From: Zygnema cylindricum
Taxonomy: Eukaryota > Streptophyta > Zygnematophyceae > Zygnematales > Zygnemataceae
Reading direction: 5' to 3'
Assembly: GCA_037447655.1 (NCBI GenBank)
Contig: JBBHKE010000696.1
Coordinates: forward strand, 188,001 to 252,000
DNA length: 64,000 nt
Below, piece by piece: positions 60,342 to 64,000 of the stretch (position 1 is the first letter of the stretch; the number at the start of each line of letters is the position of its first letter). Position numbers and translations under genes: made by a program. The notes under the pieces are model-generated. The model saw nothing but the letters and a program-made list of their open reading frames with translations, did no database searches and was not told the DNA's origin.

Positions 60342-63300
60342 CTAGTCACTTTTCAATTTTAATCCACAGTTTTCTCTGCAATAAATCAACTTAGGGGAAG
60401 GCACTGCTTTTGTCATCATGTCTGCAATCATTTCTCTATCAGTTTTATGAACCAGTTTAATAATTTTATTTTCTACCTTCTCTCTCACAAAGCTTAGTCT
60501 AATATCCATATGCTTAGCTTTGAAGTGATGTTTCGGATTAGCTGCAATCGAGATAGCAGCTTGATTATCACAAAAAACATTTTGAGTTCCAAACTTCATG
60601 AACCCAAGTTCTTCAAGAAGAGATTTAACCCACATTAATTCTTTGGTGGCAGCACAAGAAGCCATGTATTCAGCCTCCATAGTGGACTGAGCAACTACTT
60701 TTTGTTGCTTGCTACTCCAACAACATGCACCGGATCCAATTTGCAACACATATCCAGTCGTACACCTCCTTAAAGGCACATCTCCATAACTGGCATCACT
60801 CCAAGTGGTGATATCAGTGTGCTCCCCTCCCAAATGCAACCATAACTCCCTTGTCCCCACCAGATACCTCATCACCCTTTTGGCAGCCTCCCAATCTCTC
60901 TTTCTTGGTTCATTTAGATTTCTACTAAGGACACCTACAGCTGCAGCTATATCCGGACGGGTACAGTTCATAAAATAAATTAAACTGCCTACAATCTGCC
61001 GATAAGGGATATTTTCCATAAATTTTCTTTCTATCTCGTCCATCTCATCATTAATGATGAATATTCCTCCCTCTTCACTCCCCTCACTCACTTTCTTCAA
61101 ATCCATGGGAGTAGTACATCCGTTTGCTTTCTCCATTTGAAATTTTTCTAGCATATTACCGATTGCTTCTTTTTGAGTGAGTCTTATAATTCTATTCCCT
61201 CTATCTCTCTCCATCTGAATTCCCAAAATGTACTTTGCTTCTCCAAGATCTTTCATATCAAAACTGCTTCTAAGATCCCGTTTTAGTTTGTTAATTTTAT
61301 CTAAAGACTTGCTTAAGACCAACAAATCATCAACATAAATAGCAATAAATATCACTCCATTCTCATCCTCAAATAAATATATAGAGTGATCTGAACTAAT
61401 TCTGATATACCCCAAACCGGTCAGAAATTCGTCGAGCTTTATATTCCACTGTCGCGGGGCTTGCTTAAGCCCATAGAGTGATTTTATCAGTTTGCAAACT
61501 TTGTTTTCTTCCCCACTTTCCACGAATCCTTCCGGTTGCCTCATGTAAATTTCTTCTTCCAACTCTCCGTGCAAAAAGGCAGTTTTAATATCCATCTGGT
61601 GGATTTCCATATCCTCCGCTGCGGCTATACTTAAAAGGATTCTAACAGAAGGAAATCTGACTACAGGTGCAAAGGTTTCTTCGTAGTCTATCCCCTCTTT
61701 TTGTGTATAACCTTTTGCAACTAACCTAGCTTTGTACCTCTCAATGGTATTATCCGGGTTTAATTTAAGTTTAAACACCCACTTACATCCGATCGGTTTT
61801 CGGTCCGGTGGACAATCTACCAACTCCCATGTATTGGCTTCCATGATAGAGGCCATTTCTTCATTTATAGCTGTGATCCACCGGCTACTTTCTGGAGTGT
61901 TTATGGCCTCTAAGTATGTTTGAGGTTCATCTGGGTGAGACATCTTTGTGAGTTGGTTATTTACTTGTCTTTCTTGAAGTCGTTTACTACTTCTTCTTCC
62001 CCCTTCAAAATCGGACGCCGGTATGGAAGGCATCCTTGGGTTTCGTTTTGGGAGATTTTCAGCTTCCCTATCTTCCAATTCCGGTGTCTCATCAAATTCC
62101 TCATCGGTTTCCACTTCGTATTGTGGCGTTGCCTCGGATGTTGTCCTTTCCTCCTTCTCCTTTGTTAAATCTGCAGATTTTTCTTTTTCTCCCTCTTCCT
62201 TCTCTTCATTTTCAAAGTCAAAGTCAGAAAACTGATCCGTTTCAAATCTGATTTTGACTTCCTTATTATATTTGAATGGATCAATGGACTTCTCTTCATT
62301 CATCACCACTATGTGTTTTACCAAAATTATATCTCTCTTTTTCAAGTCATACACTCGGTATCCTTTTGTGCACTCATCATATCCTACAAGATATCCTGGT
62401 TTCCCTCTTCCCTCTAACTTCCATTTAGTCTTATCGGAATCCAAACTGTAGACTTGACTTCCGAACACTCTCAAACTAGACAAATCAGGCTTTCTTCCTG
62501 TCCACCTCTCATACGGAGTTTCCTCCTTATTTGCTGAAGTTAGGACTCTATTTTTGATGAAATTAGCATAGTTCATAGACTCAGCCCAAAACTGCAGCCC
62601 TATCCTCTTATCACTTAACATACTTCTAGACATATCTCCTAAAGTTCTATTAACTCTTTCTGCTACTCCGTTTTGTTCCGGATTATAGGGAACAGTTTTC
62701 TCATGATGAATTCCTTCTTCTTTAAGATATTCTTCAAAATCCCTTGAGGTGTATTCTTTCCCATTATCACTTCTTATCTCTTTTATTGAGGTTTCATGTA
62801 GCTTTTCACTCCATACTTTATACTCTTTGAAACATCTTAATACCTCTGACTTAAGTCTGAGAAAGTATACCTTCGTGTATCTAGACCAATCATCTGTGAT
62901 AGTTAACATCCATCTCTTCCCCCCATGTGAAGCATACCTAGCAGGTCCCCAAACATCAGTGTGAACTAGATCTAATACTTTCTCTCTCCTAAATGTGGTT
63001 GCCTTTGGAAATGGAAGTCTATGAATCTTCCCTTGGGCACATCCACTACAATCATCAAAGGTCTCATCATCTTCAAAAGTAATACCCTCCACTATTCCCT
63101 TTTTCTTCATTTTCTTTAATCTATCTAGATGCACATGTCCCAACCTTTTATGCCAAAGCATCATCTCACTTGCACACGAGTAGAGAACACTTTTTTCATT
63201 GCAAAGAACAATTCTGAACATTCCTTGACTGCCCTTCTCAGCTATGAAATAAACCTCATTATCAAAGCTTGCTGTGAAGATTCCTTTCCTAGTTCCTGTT

Positions 63301-64000
63301 TCAAACTCCTTTTCATCTAGGACAGCTGTTGAGACTAGGTTCTTGCTAAGTTGTGGAATGTAAAGAACGTCTGAGAGTGTTACAATTGAGGCCTTTCCAT
63401 CAACTAGAACCTTCAAGTCAACAGTTCCAACAAGACTTGTGGTTTCTACTCTACCATCTCCGTACTCTATCTCAACTGTTGGGATCTTTCTCAGTTTAGT
63501 GAACCACCGCTTATCTTTGCACATATGCATTGAAGCCCCTGAGTCTATGATCCACCCATCCTCCGGTGGATCCCTCTTACCTCCGAAAGCACACTTTTGT
63601 CTCCGTGGAATATCGACATGCTTTTCAGTGTTTTTCGGATTAAGGAGAAGCTCCTCAAGCTCCTCTTCAGGTTCAGTTTTTTCTTCCACTTCCTCATCAA
63701 GAACTTGAGTCAGGAATGCCTTTTTCTTTCCTCCGTCCTTTGAGGTTCCTTGACCATCTTTCAGTCGAAGATCTGCAAGTCTGACACAATCTGCCATGTA
63801 GTGTCCCGGTTTCTTGCAGAAGTGACATAATCCTCCTCGAGAAGTTCCTCTCCCCTGTCTATCAAATCTGCCACCTCCTTGTCCTCTTCCACCAAAGTTT
63901 CGATAGGGATCTTTCCCTCTCTCCTCATCACGCTTCCGCCAATCAGCTCCTGCAGACAATGCTTGAACACTTGGACTCCCTCTCCTAAGCTCTATGGTGC
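60342..64000 (-). CDS. Ty1/copia retrotransposon gag-pol polyprotein, open to the window end
   Basis: One uninterrupted frame of over 1200 codons; the frame is still open at base 64000, so the Gag start is missing. Residues counted from 63959: zinc knuckle CHFCKKPGHYMADC at 45-58; protease DSG at 139-141; integrase zinc finger H270, H275, C304, C307; integrase core D335 (HTDVWGP), D398 (RSDNGKEY), E434 (NGVAERVNR); an acidic linker at 575-640; reverse transcriptase from about 680 with YVDD at 875-878; RNase H with D1055 (WSDASYGD), E1096 (MEAEYMA) and D1131 (CDNQAA). The order protease-integrase-RT-RNase H defines copia. All catalytic residues and the frame are intact, so insertion is probably recent. 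Confidence 0.97.
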   Translation of the reverse strand, partial: TIELRRGSPSVQALSAGADWRKRDEERGKDPYRNFGGRGQGGGRFDRQGRGTSRGGLCHFCKKPGHYMADCVRLADLRLKDGQGTSKDGGKKKAFLTQVLDEEVEEKTEPEEELEELLLNPKNTEKHVDIPRRQKCAFGGKRDPPEDGWIIDSGASMHMCKDKRWFTKLRKIPTVEIEYGDGRVETTSLVGTVDLKVLVDGKASIVTLSDVLYIPQLSKNLVSTAVLDEKEFETGTRKGIFTASFDNEVYFIAEKGSQGMFRIVLCNEKSVLYSCASEMMLWHKRLGHVHLDRLKKMKKKGIVEGITFEDDETFDDCSGCAQGKIHRLPFPKATTFRREKVLDLVHTDVWGPARYASHGGKRWMLTITDDWSRYTKVYFLRLKSEVLRCFKEYKVWSEKLHETSIKEIRSDNGKEYTSRDFEEYLKEEGIHHEKTVPYNPEQNGVAERVNRTLGDMSRSMLSDKRIGLQFWAESMNYANFIKNRVLTSANKEETPYERWTGRKPDLSSLRVFGSQVYSLDSDKTKWKLEGRGKPGYLVGYDECTKGYRVYDLKKRDIILVKHIVVMNEEKSIDPFKYNKEVKIRFETDQFSDFDFENEEKEEGEKEKSADLTKEKEERTTSEATPQYEVETDEEFDETPELEDREAENLPKRNPRMPSIPASDFEGGRRSSKRLQERQVNNQLTKMSHPDEPQTYLEAINTPESSRWITAINEEMASIMEANTWELVDCPPDRKPIGCKWVFKLKLNPDNTIERYKARLVAKGYTQKEGIDYEETFAPVVRFPSVRILLSIAAAEDMEIHQMDIKTAFLHGELEEEIYMRQPEGFVESGEENKVCKLIKSLYGLKQAPRQWNIKLDEFLTGLGYIRISSDHSIYLFEDENGVIFIAIYVDDLLVLSKSLDKINKLKRDLRSSFDMKDLGEAKYILGIQMERDRGNRIIRLTQKEAIGNMLEKFQMEKANGCTTPMDLKKVSEGSEEGGIFIINDEMDEIERKFMENIPYRQIVGSLIYFMNCTRPDIAAAVGVLSRNLNEPRKRDWEAAKRVMRYLVGTRELWLHLGGEHTDITTWSDASYGDVPLRRCTTGYVLQIGSGACCWSSKQQKVVAQSTMEAEYMASCAATKELMWVKSLLEELGFMKFGTQNVFCDNQAAISIAANPKHHFKAKHMDIRLSFVREKVENKIIKLVHKTDREMIADMMTKAVPSPKLIYCRENCGLKLKSD

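Overview
The window is nuclear DNA from a photosynthetic eukaryote. Its genes are split by spliceosomal GT-AG introns, and the space between them is packed with transposable elements, foldback elements and microsatellites. The gene at the left edge encodes the catalytic subunit of ferredoxin:thioredoxin reductase with what looks like a plastid transit peptide. Red algae and many secondary algae keep this gene in the plastid, so a nuclear copy points to the green lineage (Viridiplantae). The very repeat-rich, AT-rich setting would suit a streptophyte alga or an early-diverging land plant, but I cannot name the species.

Layout. 1-2.9 kb: 5' part of the FTR catalytic subunit gene (minus strand; its last exons lie outside the window). 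3.0-4.7 kb: two foldback MITEs, one split by a hAT-type MITE. 6.7-12.0 kb: a class 3 (diacylglycerol-lipase-like) lipase gene on the plus strand, with six coding exons from its first in-frame ATG. 10.54-15.59 kb is duplicated almost perfectly at 17.36-22.41 kb; the second copy carries only the 3' part of the lipase. 22.4-26 kb: nested MITEs. 26.5-27.1 kb: an intronless orphan gene with two predicted membrane segments. 28-38 kb: repeats only, including a 2.1 kb foldback element with arms of about 0.9 kb and long (AT)n tracts. 38.4-42.5 kb and 57.0-59.45 kb: two copies, in opposite orientation, of an unfamiliar transposon-like element with two conserved ORFs. 44.6-46.4 kb: a broken hAT transposase. 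49.5-54.8 kb: a nine-exon (or more) gene for a PPK2-type polyphosphate kinase on the minus strand. 59.5-64 kb: a Ty1/copia retrotransposon with a long intact polyprotein ORF, cut by the window end.

The host genes (FTR catalytic subunit, lipase, PPK2, orphan) show no common pathway. The transposon layers do relate to each other. Many small MITEs share the terminus TACACCG and a TA target duplication with the two-ORF element, which makes that element a candidate source. The CGATATATCG-rich MITEs have 8-bp target duplications and hAT-like ends, and one of them has jumped into the hAT transposase relic. Because the window holds both arms of a large foldback element, empty and filled insertion sites can be compared directly for both MITE families.

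Exon boundaries were set by eye from splice sites, reading-phase continuity and conserved protein motifs. No alignment or database search was run.
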